Source of the DNA: FEN-1139 sp038207155
Lineage (GTDB): Bacteria; Myxococcota_A; Polyangia; Polyangiales; Polyangiaceae
Length of the DNA: 64,000 nt
Direction of reading: 5' to 3'
NCBI GenBank assembly: GCA_038207155.1
Contig: JBBRAB010000015.1
Coordinates: forward strand, 1-64,000
The notes below the pieces were generated by a model. That model saw nothing but the letters and a program-made list of their open reading frames with translations. It ran no database searches and had not been told where the DNA came from. The position numbers and the translations under genes were made by a program. Positions 35,318 through 43,666 of this stretch are shown here, piece after piece (within the stretch, counting starts at the first letter, position 1; every line of letters starts with the position of its first letter).

Positions 35318-37276
35318 ATGCCCGGCGACCAAGAGCCCCCAGTCCCTCAACAGCCGTCGCGCTGGGACGCGTTCTGGAAGCGTTTGGGTGAGTTCCGTCG
35401 CCCGGGCAACTGGCCTGACCGACTGAACGCCGCCGCGCCGCTTGATCTCAGGCTTGCCGGGCGGGTGGTGTTCCACGCAGCGCTGGTGGGACTCGCGGCG
35501 GGCCTCGTCGGCGCAGCCTTCTTCGCGGCACTCGAGTTTGCGCAGCGCTGGATGCTCGAGGTGCCCACGGGCTACGAACCCCTGCGCGCGCACGGCGAGC
35601 AGTTCATTGAAAGGGCGCAGCTGCGGGCCTTTCGCCCCTGGCTCCTGGTGCTGATCCCGGCACTGGGAGGTCTCGGTTGCGGACTGCTCGTGCGTTGGTC
35701 ACGCGAGGCTCGCGGCGGCGGTGGGGACGCTACGATTGAAGCCTTCCATCATCGCGGCGGAGTGATCCGTCCGCGCGTGATCTGGGTAAAATCCCTGGCC
35801 TCGTTGTTGAGTCTTGGCTCGGGGGGCGCCGGTGGACGCGAGGGACCCACCATGCTGATCGGGGGAGCGCTCGGCTCGCTGATCGCCCGACTGCTGCGCG
35901 TGAGCAGCCGTGAGCGACGGATCCTGCTGGTGGCGGGAGTTGCCGCCGGCATCTCGGCAGTCTTTCGCACCCCGCTCGGTGCCGCGCTGCTCGCCGTGGA
36001 GTTTCTCTACAAAGACGGATTCGAAGCCGATGCACTGATCCCATCGGTGCTTGCCAGCGTCGTCAGCTACTCGACCGTGATCGCGCTCTACGGACAGAGT
36101 ACCCTGTTTGGGCATGAGTCTGGCTATCCCCTCGTACTGGCCCACCTGCCGCTGTTCGCCCTACTGGCACTGCTCGCTTCCGGATTTGGGGCGCTGTTTG
36201 TGCGGTCGCTGGCGCTCTCGCGGCGCTTCTTCGCGTCATTGAAAGTGCCGAGCTGGCTCCGACCTGCACTTGGCGGACTGGCGCTCGGGCTGCTGGTGAC
36301 CCCGCTCGTGCTCCTGGTCGGCAAGCACGTGGGGAGCGAGGGACGCGGACTCGGACTGCTCGGCGGCGGCTACGGGGCGGTCCAAATGGCCATCAGCGGA
36401 GCTTCCTGGCTACCAGACGGCTGGTGGGCTCCCGCACTGCTCCTAATGCTCGCCCTGACGAAACTCGTGGCAGCCTCGTTGACGATTGGTTCCGAGGGCA
36501 GCGCGGGGGATTTCGCGCCCTCATTGGCGATTGGGGGGCTGCTTGGTGGAGCCTTCGGGCGCGCGTCAGTGTTGCTCCTGCACGACCCACGCTTGCAGCC
36601 GGGGGCCTTTGCGCTGGTCGGCATGGGAGCACTCTACGGAGGCATCGCGAACGTGCCGCTCAGTGCGCTCATCCTCGTCTGCGAGCTCGCCGGTAACTAC
36701 GATCTTTTGGTCCCACTGATGCTGGCCCTGGGGATCTCTGTTGTCGCTACGCGTAAGGTGAATCTGTACGAATCGCAGGTCGCGACTCCCAACGACTCAC
36801 CCGCTCATCGCGATGCATTTTTGCTCAGTCTGTTGAGCGGCGTCCAAGTGCGCGACATCTTGCCCGCTGCGCGCCAATACGCGGTCTTTTCTCCGACAAC
36901 CGGCTGCTCGGAGATGCTGGAGCTCCTGACTCGAAGTGAGCATCAAGAGGTGTTTCCCGTGGTTGCTCCGGAAGGGCTGCTGCTCGGACTCGTGACTTCG
37001 GGAGCGCTCCGAGTCGTGATGGGCGATCGGGAACAAATCCCCTGGTTGCTCGCTGCCGATTTGATGCAACCCGCGGTCAGCGTTCACTTGGATCAAGACG
37101 TCAGCTTGGCCAGCGAACGGCTGCGCAGCAATTCCCTGCGCGAGCTTCCCGTGACCGATGATGCCGGGACAGTGCTGACGATGCTTGACGAGATGGACGT
37201 TGCCAACTGGCACCTCACCGCGCGCTCCTCCGCGACCATGACGCCGCCTCCGCCGCTTTCACGGACTCGGGTCTAG
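35318..37276 (+). CDS. ClC-type chloride channel/transporter with CBS pair
   Basis: 652 residues. The membrane part (about 45-475) shows ClC motifs GSGGAGGREGPTMLIGG (the Glu of GREGP is the gating residue), GSEGSAGDFAPSLAIGG and GMGALYGGIANVPLSAL (the Tyr that coordinates the central anion). Two CBS domains follow (about 490-630; VFPVVAPEGLLLGLVTSGAL, ELPVTDDAGTVLTMLDEMD) and probably bind nucleotides. The first chloride motif reads GSGGAG rather than GSGIP, which may affect ion preference. The last residues (PPPPLSRTRV) run into an imperfect repeat that continues past the stop. It stands alone. Confidence 0.92.
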   Translation: MPGDQEPPVPQQPSRWDAFWKRLGEFRRPGNWPDRLNAAAPLDLRLAGRVVFHAALVGLAAGLVGAAFFAALEFAQRWMLEVPTGYEPLRAHGEQFIERAQLRAFRPWLLVLIPALGGLGCGLLVRWSREARGGGGDATIEAFHHRGGVIRPRVIWVKSLASLLSLGSGGAGGREGPTMLIGGALGSLIARLLRVSSRERRILLVAGVAAGISAVFRTPLGAALLAVEFLYKDGFEADALIPSVLASVVSYSTVIALYGQSTLFGHESGYPLVLAHLPLFALLALLASGFGALFVRSLALSRRFFASLKVPSWLRPALGGLALGLLVTPLVLLVGKHVGSEGRGLGLLGGGYGAVQMAISGASWLPDGWWAPALLLMLALTKLVAASLTIGSEGSAGDFAPSLAIGGLLGGAFGRASVLLLHDPRLQPGAFALVGMGALYGGIANVPLSALILVCELAGNYDLLVPLMLALGISVVATRKVNLYESQVATPNDSPAHRDAFLLSLLSGVQVRDILPAARQYAVFSPTTGCSEMLELLTRSEHQEVFPVVAPEGLLLGLVTSGALRVVMGDREQIPWLLAADLMQPAVSVHLDQDVSLASERLRSNSLRELPVTDDAGTVLTMLDEMDVANWHLTARSSATMTPPPPLSRTRV

Positions 37277-37345
37277 CCTCCGCGCGTCACGCGGACTCGG
37301 GTCTTGCTTCCGCCCGTCACGCGGAATGGAGTCGCGCCGCCGTCG
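37259..37345. repeat. Imperfect tandem repeat, about 30-bp unit
   Basis: Three adjacent units beginning TCAC: 37259-37286, 37287-37316 and a degenerate third from 37317. Units 1 and 2 share CGGACTCGGGTCT, then A/T GC, then C/T TCCGC. The first unit includes the stop codon of the ClC gene, so the duplication happened at its 3' end. Confidence 0.55.
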
Positions 37346-37604
37346 AACCCGAGTCGGTGGTGCCGGCACGCGCCACGAGCGGCATCGCGCCGAACGTGCC
37401 CTGACGTGGCGCAATTTCCGAAATCCACTAGCCGGAGCTCGTTCAGGCGGGTGACGCGCTAAATCAGACTGGGGGCCAACTCCCACGCGAAAAGTTACAC
37501 TGCTACCCCAATTCGGACCAGGAATCGTTGTCACCCTACAGCTGACACCTGGCACGGTTTACACTGAGTGACAGTCACCCCTCCTTCAGCCCCACTGGAG
37601 CCCC
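37277..37604 (+). other. 328-bp non-coding region with repeats and dyads
   Basis: Holds units 2 and 3 of the tandem repeat described separately, a wide-spaced dyad TGTCA-N9-TGACA near 37530-37550, and the perfect dyad GTGAC-A-GTCAC at 37568-37578, 26 bp before the fibro-slime start codon. A TGGCACGG stretch near 37552 looks like half of a sigma-54 box but the GC at -12 is missing. Confidence 0.4.
37568..37578. promoter_or_regulatory. Dyad GTGAC-A-GTCAC before fibro-slime gene
   Basis: A perfect 5-bp inverted repeat with a single-base centre in the leader of the fibro-slime lipoprotein gene. Its position between likely promoter and start codon would suit a repressor site. Confidence 0.3.
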
Positions 37605-38549
37605 ATGTCCGACCGAATTTTCCATCGAGCCTGCGTCGTCTTGATCCTTGCGAGCCCACTGCTGGCCGTGGCCTGCGGCGGTAGCGATGTCGGCAAAGGC
37701 GACGACTCCACGGCTGGTGGCGACAGTTCCACCGGAGGTGGGCTCCACCTGGGTACGGGAGGGACGAACGGCAGCGGCGCCAGCGGCAGCGGAGCCCAAG
37801 GCAACGGAGGCAGCTCCGTCATCCCGGCGAACATGCCAAACGAAGACGGAGCACGCGGCGCGCTGCGGCTCGGTGCCGCAGTCACCAAAGACGGACTGCC
37901 GCCCAAGCCCGATTGCTCGGCGGAGCTCGTCGGAATCGTGCGCGACTTCAAGCTCGGTCATCCGGATTTTGAAACCTTCACTGGTGATGGCGAGAAGGGA
38001 ATCGTGAAGCCCATCTTGGGCAAAGATCTGAAGCCCGTGTACGTGGATGGTCCCCACCAGTTCACGACCAGCAAGGCCAATTTTGACCAGTGGTACCGCT
38101 CGGTGCCGGGCGTCAACAAGCCCTATTATCTCTCACTGTTCCTCGTGCCGACAGGCAACGGGATCCGCACGTTTGAGAGCAACGCGTTCTTCCCGCTCGA
38201 TGGTGCCGGTTGGGGCAACGACGACAACGGCAACAATTTCCACTTCACGTTCGAAGTCCACGCCACGTTCAAGTACTCCGGCAAGGACCGCTTCAAGTTC
38301 ACCGGGGATGATGACGTCTGGGTCTTCATCAACAACCACCTGGCGATCGATCTCGGCGGACTGCATTCGGCGCAATCCGCCGAGGCCGTCCTCGTGGACC
38401 ACGAGGCAGACTGGGGCCTCGAAAAGGGTAAGGTCTACCCGCTCGACATGTTTCACGCCGAGCGTCACACCAGCCAATCGAACTTCCGCATCGACACGAC
38501 CGACATGGCGCTCGAGAACTGCTCGCCGCCGCCCATCCTGCTGAAATAA
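37605..38549 (+). CDS. Fibro-slime domain lipoprotein
   Basis: 314 residues. The N-terminus MSDRIFHRACVVLILASPLLAVACGG is a lipoprotein signal (lipobox AVAC). Residues about 30-75 form a Gly/Ser/Thr linker. From about 110 the fibro-slime (PA14-like) domain follows: IVRDFKLGHPDFETF, a Trp/Gly/Asn-rich loop, then FKFTGDDDVWVFINNHLAID with the Asp cluster and LGGLHSAQ. The domain is known from Fibrobacter cell-surface adhesion proteins and Dictyostelium slime proteins and is thought to bind carbohydrate. Here it is membrane-anchored and exposed on a flexible stalk, fitting a role in matrix or cellulose binding. A clear terminator follows. Confidence 0.87.
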   Translation: MSDRIFHRACVVLILASPLLAVACGGSDVGKGDDSTAGGDSSTGGGLHLGTGGTNGSGASGSGAQGNGGSSVIPANMPNEDGARGALRLGAAVTKDGLPPKPDCSAELVGIVRDFKLGHPDFETFTGDGEKGIVKPILGKDLKPVYVDGPHQFTTSKANFDQWYRSVPGVNKPYYLSLFLVPTGNGIRTFESNAFFPLDGAGWGNDDNGNNFHFTFEVHATFKYSGKDRFKFTGDDDVWVFINNHLAIDLGGLHSAQSAEAVLVDHEADWGLEKGKVYPLDMFHAERHTSQSNFRIDTTDMALENCSPPPILLK

Positions 38550-38602
38550 GGCGAGAGCCCGACGGACCTCGCTCCCGGCGCAATCCCGCACTTCGGCAAT
38601 GG

Positions 38603-38638
38603 GGCCCCTCGACGTTCACCTTGAGGGGCCTTTGTGTT
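38603..38638 (+). terminator. Intrinsic terminator of fibro-slime gene
   Basis: Stem GGCCCCTC / GAGGGGCC with a 12-base loop followed by TTTGTGTT, 54 bp after the stop. Confidence 0.75.
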
Positions 38639-38699
38639 ACCCAGCCGCTCGTCCCCGTGGGGAATACCAGCGGCGTCGTGACGAGCTCTTTGCGCGCCT

Positions 38700-40895
38700 C
38701 TAGACGAGCCCTGCCGCGCGGCGCGTCAGATAGGTCAGCCCGAGCGCCACGCTCGCCAACGCGGCCCAAAGCCAGGCGGGCAGCAGCGGCGTGACTTGGC
38801 GCGCCGAAGCGACCCGCTCGGACTTCGGTGGGGGAAGGTCGCTGATGCGATTGGGTCGGACGCTCCTGCCTCCGGTGAGCTGAGCTACCTGCCCCAAGGC
38901 TTCGGGATCCGGACGACTGTCTGCCAGCGCGCGCCCCCCCGTCTCGCAGCCGAAATCGAAGCGCGAAGCCGGGCCCGCGCCGAGACGGGCCCGCGCCGTG
39001 TATCCCCCCGGAGCAAGCTTTGGAAAGCTCACCTCACTACGCTCGACACCAGGGGTGAGTTCTAATGACTGTCGCTGCGGCGTGGGATTTCGAACGCCGA
39101 GGGGCTCAACCGTCACGTCGAGATGCCCCTTGGCTCCCCCCGGTCGAGCAAAGGCCAAGCGCGCCGGTCCACCGGCGACGCATTCGCCAACCAACTCCCC
39201 TCGCACGGCCTCAAAACGCGGCTCGCGCATGACCCAACCGAGCAGCCCCTCCCAGAGGGCTTCGTAGGCACGCCCACCCGCGGTGACCTCAGCCGCCCCC
39301 CAAGCGAGACGAAAACTGGAGTCGATTCCGAGCGCCACGACCCGCCCGTCTTTGACCTCGCTGATCGCGAGAATCGGCAGCGCGCCGCGCGGCCCCCCAT
39401 GCACGGGAAGCGACTGCCGGCTCGGGTGTTCCCAGAGCACGAGTGCACCCGGTCGCGCGTTACCAAGCGTGTTAGCGCCCGCAAATGCCGGCAGCTGCTC
39501 GGCGAGCCAGCGGCGAAGCGGCGCCAGCAAGGCCGCGTCACGCCCCTGCTCAGTGTAGCGCGGCACGAATTCACCCGTGTCAAAGGGACGCTCGGTCGCA
39601 GCGAGTGAGACGGGAAGCACCCGCTCGAGGGGCGTTCCCGCATAGGCGCCACCGCCAAAGGCCGAGGGTCCGCCCACCAATATCAAGCCGCCTCCGCGCT
39701 CGACGTAGCGCGCCAAAGCCTCCAGATGCACATCGAGGTGGTAGCGGGCCGCGTCGATGTCCTCGAGGATCACGGCGTCGAAGGTGGCCAACTGGGTCGT
39801 AAATAGGTCGTCGACTGGGAACTGAATCAGCGCGAGCTCGGAGTCCGCGTCGACGTTGGGATCGTCGCCATCGGTGCGTAGAATGAAGAAGCTGACGAGA
39901 TCGATCCCGGCGTCGGATTTCAGCCAGTTGCGCATTGCGCGCACGTCGTAACTGGGGCGACCTGCGACGTGCAGGATTCGAAGCCGCTCGCGCGTGACGT
40001 TGAACGTCAGTATCCGTCGATCGTTGGCGGGCACGGCATCGCCCGAGGGCGGCGTGATTTCGAGCTCGAGCACCCGGGAACCCGCACGTTCGAGCGTCAA
40101 CTCGAGGTCCAGCTGTGCGCTGGTGGCACCTGGCTCAAACTGGACTTCGGCGTGGGCCAGGGCGGTCGGTTCGACCCCTTGCTGCAGCTCGCGCACCGCG
40201 ACCGCGAGGCGCTCGCAGGTCCGTGCGGGCGCGCACCCCAGCTCGAGTCGCAGCGCAAAGGGTTGATGGGCCACCGCGGTTCCAGTCGTGTCAACGCTGC
40301 GGATACTGGCGTCGCGAGGCACTGGGCCACCGACGTCAACCGTGTGAACGGTGAGCCCTTCCTGCGCCCCCCGAAGGGGCTCGGTCGGTAGGCGCGAAAA
40401 GCGTCCGTCGCTGAGCAGAATCACGCTATCCGGTCGCGTCCCGAGCAAGGCTGACATGCCCTCGAGTGCTCCGGAGAGGTCACTTCCGGGGGGGCCGTTT
40501 GTCGGGCTCGTGGCATCGCGGGACAGCGGCCCGTCGCCGAAATAGAGCGTCTCGATCGCAAGCCCCGCGAACTGCTGACGGAGTTTCTGCTCGACGCGCA
40601 CCGCAACCTGGGCCCGCGACTCGCCGCCCCCTGCGGGCAGTTCAAGACGCCGCGAGCGATCCCGCAGCAGCACCAGGCGAGCTCCGTTTGGCACGAGCGT
40701 CTCGCGTACCCACACGGGTCGCAGCACCGCGCCGAGCAAGGCGAGCTCGGCGACCAACCCTGAGACGAGTAACCACCAAGCCAGGCGCCGACGCCACTCC
40801 GTGTAGAGTCGCAAAAGCCCGAGTAAAAGTACAACCGCGAGGGCGAGGCCCCAGGGTCCGAGCTCTTCGGTCAGCGCGAGGTGGGCCGCGTTCAT
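38700..40895 (-). CDS. Large membrane protein, vWA/BatA-type with GATase-like domain
   Basis: 731 residues from ATG 40893-40895, which overlaps the stop of the upstream gene (ATGA). Two N-terminal membrane segments (LALAVVLLLGLLRLY and AWWLLVSGLVAELALLGAVL) precede a domain with SVILLSDGRFSRL, like the second half of a von Willebrand A domain. The middle (about 330-520) has ILHVAGRPSYDVRAMRNWL and GGGLILVGGPSAFGGGAY, as in the glutamine-amidotransferase-like domain of the DUF4159/YeaA-type clusters. The last membrane segment (LLPAWLWAALASVALGLTYL) is C-terminal. It is the last gene of a lipoprotein-DUF4159-vWA operon. Aerotolerance-type (Bat) complexes are the nearest known setting; the function is unknown. 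Confidence 0.8.
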   Translation of the reverse strand: MNAAHLALTEELGPWGLALAVVLLLGLLRLYTEWRRRLAWWLLVSGLVAELALLGAVLRPVWVRETLVPNGARLVLLRDRSRRLELPAGGGESRAQVAVRVEQKLRQQFAGLAIETLYFGDGPLSRDATSPTNGPPGSDLSGALEGMSALLGTRPDSVILLSDGRFSRLPTEPLRGAQEGLTVHTVDVGGPVPRDASIRSVDTTGTAVAHQPFALRLELGCAPARTCERLAVAVRELQQGVEPTALAHAEVQFEPGATSAQLDLELTLERAGSRVLELEITPPSGDAVPANDRRILTFNVTRERLRILHVAGRPSYDVRAMRNWLKSDAGIDLVSFFILRTDGDDPNVDADSELALIQFPVDDLFTTQLATFDAVILEDIDAARYHLDVHLEALARYVERGGGLILVGGPSAFGGGAYAGTPLERVLPVSLAATERPFDTGEFVPRYTEQGRDAALLAPLRRWLAEQLPAFAGANTLGNARPGALVLWEHPSRQSLPVHGGPRGALPILAISEVKDGRVVALGIDSSFRLAWGAAEVTAGGRAYEALWEGLLGWVMREPRFEAVRGELVGECVAGGPARLAFARPGGAKGHLDVTVEPLGVRNPTPQRQSLELTPGVERSEVSFPKLAPGGYTARARLGAGPASRFDFGCETGGRALADSRPDPEALGQVAQLTGGRSVRPNRISDLPPPKSERVASARQVTPLLPAWLWAALASVALGLTYLTRRAAGLV

Positions 40896-41677
40896 GGATT
40901 GACGCCGCCGCGTCGCCGCAGCAGCCAAGGCACGTGAACTTGGTCGTCTTTGTAGTCCGAGCAGAGCGCGTACATCGCCAAATTGGTGGCGTACCGCAGG
41001 GCCAGCTCACGTTGGCGGTCCCCGCCAGTTTCCATCGGATAGACGAAACTCCCGTCCTCGCGAGACGCCAGCGCACCCAGCAAATCACAGCGAGAAAAGA
41101 GCACCTGCGCCGAACGCCCCCGCACGATGGCGCGCAGAGTAGCTCCGCCTGGCACGCGCCCCGCGGGACGGTCGAGGAGGTAGTAGGACTTGAAGATCAC
41201 GTGCTTTGAATCGAGCTCAATCGGCGCTGAGCCCGGGAGCAGACGAACGAGCTCGCGCTCAGCGGCCCGCGCAAACGCGCCCACGTTCGGCTCGAAATCC
41301 TCAACGAACAGAAGGCCGCCGCGAGCAAAATAGATCTCGAGTCCCCTGCGTTCCGCCTGAGTTAGCGGAGGCACGTCACCCGCGCCGCACCACACCGCGA
41401 ACGGCTCGTCCGTCAATGCCTGCGAGTCTGCCGCAACGCGCAGGAGCTCAAGATTGCCCGGCGCGCTGGTGCGCCGAACCAGCTCCGCGGACCAGCGCCG
41501 CAGCGCGGTCTCGCGCGGTTCCCCGGTCCTTTGCCCCGTCGTGATCAGCCGCCTGGCGCGAAACCCTCCGCTCTGTCCAAAGGCCGCGGCGCGACGCGGG
41601 CCCAACGCGCTGAGCGCCGCCACCGAGACACCCAACAGCCATTGTCGTCGCGACAGTTGAACGCTCACTTGATCCAC
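40892..41677 (-). CDS. DUF4159 domain protein with Tat-like signal
   Basis: 261 residues. The N-terminus has SRRQWLLGVSVAALSALG, a twin-arginine signal, followed by the mature DUF4159 fold: FAVWCGAGDVPPLTQAERR, YFARGGLLFVEDF and the family C-terminus YALCSDYKDDQVHVPWLLR. Family members accompany MoxR-vWA (Bat-like) systems and resemble class-I GATase folds without the catalytic Cys. It overlaps the upstream lipoprotein gene by 13 nt and the downstream vWA-type gene by 4 nt, so the three are translationally coupled. No MoxR ATPase or DUF58 gene is next to it, which is unusual. Confidence 0.85.
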   Translation of the reverse strand: MDQVSVQLSRRQWLLGVSVAALSALGPRRAAAFGQSGGFRARRLITTGQRTGEPRETALRRWSAELVRRTSAPGNLELLRVAADSQALTDEPFAVWCGAGDVPPLTQAERRGLEIYFARGGLLFVEDFEPNVGAFARAAERELVRLLPGSAPIELDSKHVIFKSYYLLDRPAGRVPGGATLRAIVRGRSAQVLFSRCDLLGALASREDGSFVYPMETGGDRQRELALRYATNLAMYALCSDYKDDQVHVPWLLRRRGGVNP

Positions 41678-42285
41678 TCCACCCGCCAGGCCCCAGCTTC
41701 AAAGCGGAGTTGGATCCGGCGCCCGCTCGGGGTCTGCGCCTCGGCCTCGCTCTCCCGACGGGTCATGATCAGCTCACGCGGGCGCTCGAGTTCAGCGGCT
41801 AGAATGAGCGCGTCGCGCTCGAGCTCGGTCGCAGAGCGACGCGTGAGCAGCAGCCACAGCCCGTCGGAGTTGCGCTGCAAGAGAGAGAGTCGCAGGGCCG
41901 CCAAGGCGGCTTCCGGACTCTGGGGTTCCACGTCGAGCCAAGCCCCCTGAGCGAGCTGCCAAGTCCCCTCCCGTTGGGTGAGCAGCAAGGTCCGCCCGTC
42001 CTCCAACGTCAGCTTGACTCGATACTGCGATGGCTGAGCCGGTAGCGTCGCCAGGGCGCGCGCCACCGCGGGATCGAGCTGCCCCCCGGAGGCGCGCAGC
42101 TCACGCCGAGCATCGGGCGAGAGTCTGGCCTCCAGCGCCTGCTGATCGCGCCGCGACTGCGCACCCTGCAGCTCAGAAAGCGCCGTCTCAGGCGTTTCTG
42201 GCGGGCCACAAGCCGTGAGCGCGCAGGCGGCAGCAAGCCCAAGCACCAACAGCTGGGCAGGGGCAAGGTGGGTTCGGGATGGCAT
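41665..42285 (-). CDS. Lipoprotein, hypothetical, 206 aa
   Basis: The ATG at 42283-42285 gives MPSRTHLAPAQLLVLGLAAACALTACG, a lipoprotein signal with lipobox LTAC. The mature protein has two similar alpha/beta halves: SELQGAQSRRDQQALEARLS then VKLTLEDGRTLLLTQREGTW, and ALRLSLLQRNSDGLWLLLT then IQLRFEAGAWRVEW. Each half looks like an NTF2/DUF4878-type unit, so it may be a duplicated fold. It is the first gene of the operon with DUF4159 and the vWA-type protein. Its upstream neighbour, a small membrane protein, is divergent. Confidence 0.75.
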   Translation of the reverse strand: MPSRTHLAPAQLLVLGLAAACALTACGPPETPETALSELQGAQSRRDQQALEARLSPDARRELRASGGQLDPAVARALATLPAQPSQYRVKLTLEDGRTLLLTQREGTWQLAQGAWLDVEPQSPEAALAALRLSLLQRNSDGLWLLLTRRSATELERDALILAAELERPRELIMTRRESEAEAQTPSGRRIQLRFEAGAWRVEWIK

Positions 42286-42321
42286 CGGTCCCAAGGAGGC
42301 ACTAGCCTGCATCTCGAACCG

Positions 42322-42531
42322 ATGGAGCGCAACGCCCCTTCCCCCAACGAGCCCACCCCAGCGGACGAGTCCGCGCCGCGACGATTGCTTTGGTGGCTGG
42401 GAGGCTCGTTCATCGGGATCGCCATAGCGCTCCAGATCGATGCAACGCTGGGCGGTGTGGTGACCGTTGGCGGCTTGCTCGGCGCGTTGTGGCAGCTGCA
42501 CCGCCTTGGACGCGCCGGGCCCGTCGGTTAG
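42322..42531 (+). CDS. Small membrane protein, 69 aa, hypothetical
   Basis: ATG 42322 gives MERNAPSPNEPTPADESAP, a polar N-terminus, then two hydrophobic stretches (LLWWLGGSFIGIAIALQI and GGVVTVGGLLGALWQL) and a basic end. It fits exactly between a divergent lipoprotein gene and a convergent one whose stop lies one base away. No SD of note. I recognise no family; coding nature is inferred from the membrane pattern and tight fit. Confidence 0.5.
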   Translation: MERNAPSPNEPTPADESAPRRLLWWLGGSFIGIAIALQIDATLGGVVTVGGLLGALWQLHRLGRAGPVG

Positions 42532-42532
42532 C

Positions 42533-43387
42533 CTAGGTCTCACTGCGGATCACGACGATAGCGACCCCGTTGCCGAGCGCGGGTGCGCGCGTGGCAGCGA
42601 GCCCAAAGTCACGCCCCGTGATCTCGACGATCGTCGAGAACACGGCCTGGTTGGCAGTCTTGCCAACGGGATCAAGCTTTGCGATTTCGTCCGCCGTCAC
42701 GCGCGGAGAAATGGGCGCGCCGTAGACTTGTTTGTCGACCGCGACATAGACATAAACCAGCGGTTCCTTGCTTGAATTCGCGGTCGCCACGGCCCGCACG
42801 TCACTGCGCAGCGCGTTCTCGAGCCGGTAGGCGTAACCCGCCCAAGACCAACCGGATACGTAGAGCCCACGGACCTTCTCGGTATCATTGACGGGCACGG
42901 CGTGGACCCACTCGGCGTCAATCAAACCGCGACGTGCCGCGGCCTCGGGGAGATTGCCACGCGTGGTGACGCTGGTTCCCGCGAGTACGCCCTTGAGCTC
43001 CGGAAAAGGTGCAAACACGTTCTTGCCGCTGAGCACATCGGGCTCGCGATCACTGCGCACGATCGCGCCGTCACTTTCCGCGAACAGAAAGAACGTGGAC
43101 TTGGCCACGCGCAGATCCTGAACGCGGCTCCGCGCGGCGTCCATCGACTCGCGGGTTCCCGTCAGGTCATCGCGCGGGAGCACCTTGCGCGTGTAGAGCG
43201 ACGAGAGAACCTTAGCGCCCTCGGGCATACCGCGGGTCACCTCAGCGACGTCCAATACGGTGGCCTCCTTGAGTTTGGTCAGGGCGGCGACGGCCTCGCG
43301 ACGACTCGTTTCCTTGTGTCGCCCGCAGGCCACGGACGCAACCAGGAGCAGAGAGAGTAGCAACCTCGAACGACGGAGTGGGTTCAT
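42533..43387 (-). CDS. Lipoprotein with possible Cache-like domain, hypothetical
   Basis: 284 residues from ATG 43385-43387 (MNPLRRSRLLLSLLLVASVACG, lipobox SVAC); an ATG 15 bases upstream is an alternative. The mature part begins with a long helix and contains STFFLFAESDGAIVRSD, GKNVFAPFPELKGVLAG and VPVNDTEKVRGLYVSGWSW. This is the strand order of an extracellular Cache/PAS sensor domain, but here without a membrane or signalling domain. It is divergent from the EAL gene, so a sensory or periplasmic-binding function in that pathway is possible, but unproven. Confidence 0.7.
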   Translation of the reverse strand: MNPLRRSRLLLSLLLVASVACGRHKETSRREAVAALTKLKEATVLDVAEVTRGMPEGAKVLSSLYTRKVLPRDDLTGTRESMDAARSRVQDLRVAKSTFFLFAESDGAIVRSDREPDVLSGKNVFAPFPELKGVLAGTSVTTRGNLPEAAARRGLIDAEWVHAVPVNDTEKVRGLYVSGWSWAGYAYRLENALRSDVRAVATANSSKEPLVYVYVAVDKQVYGAPISPRVTADEIAKLDPVGKTANQAVFSTIVEITGRDFGLAATRAPALGNGVAIVVIRSET

Positions 43388-43666
43388 GTGGGCTGCCGCC
43401 ATGGTATCTGCGTTTAGGTAAGGAGAGGAAACCAACTCAAATTTCAAGCATTATTCTAGGCACCCGCTCGCTGGACACCACCGTTAGACGGCGCATCCCC
43501 CTTGCGGGAGGCCCCCGACCGAAAGCGAAGCCTTGGGCGACGGAACGGACCTGTTGTGGCGGCGACATGCTCAGTGTTACGCTCGTGGAGTTACCCGAGG
43601 CCTGCCCGATTGGTTTGGTACCCTGCTCCTCCATCCGGTGAACCCGGTTTTCCTCCCGTTGAGGGC

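Noticed and set aside
37550..37566. Sigma-54 promoter (TGGCACGG)
   Set aside because: The -12 GC element at the right distance is absent.
43502..43666. N-terminal extension of the EAL protein from TTG 43502
   Set aside because: Pro/Arg-rich, lacks domain similarity and has no SD; a later GTG is more likely.
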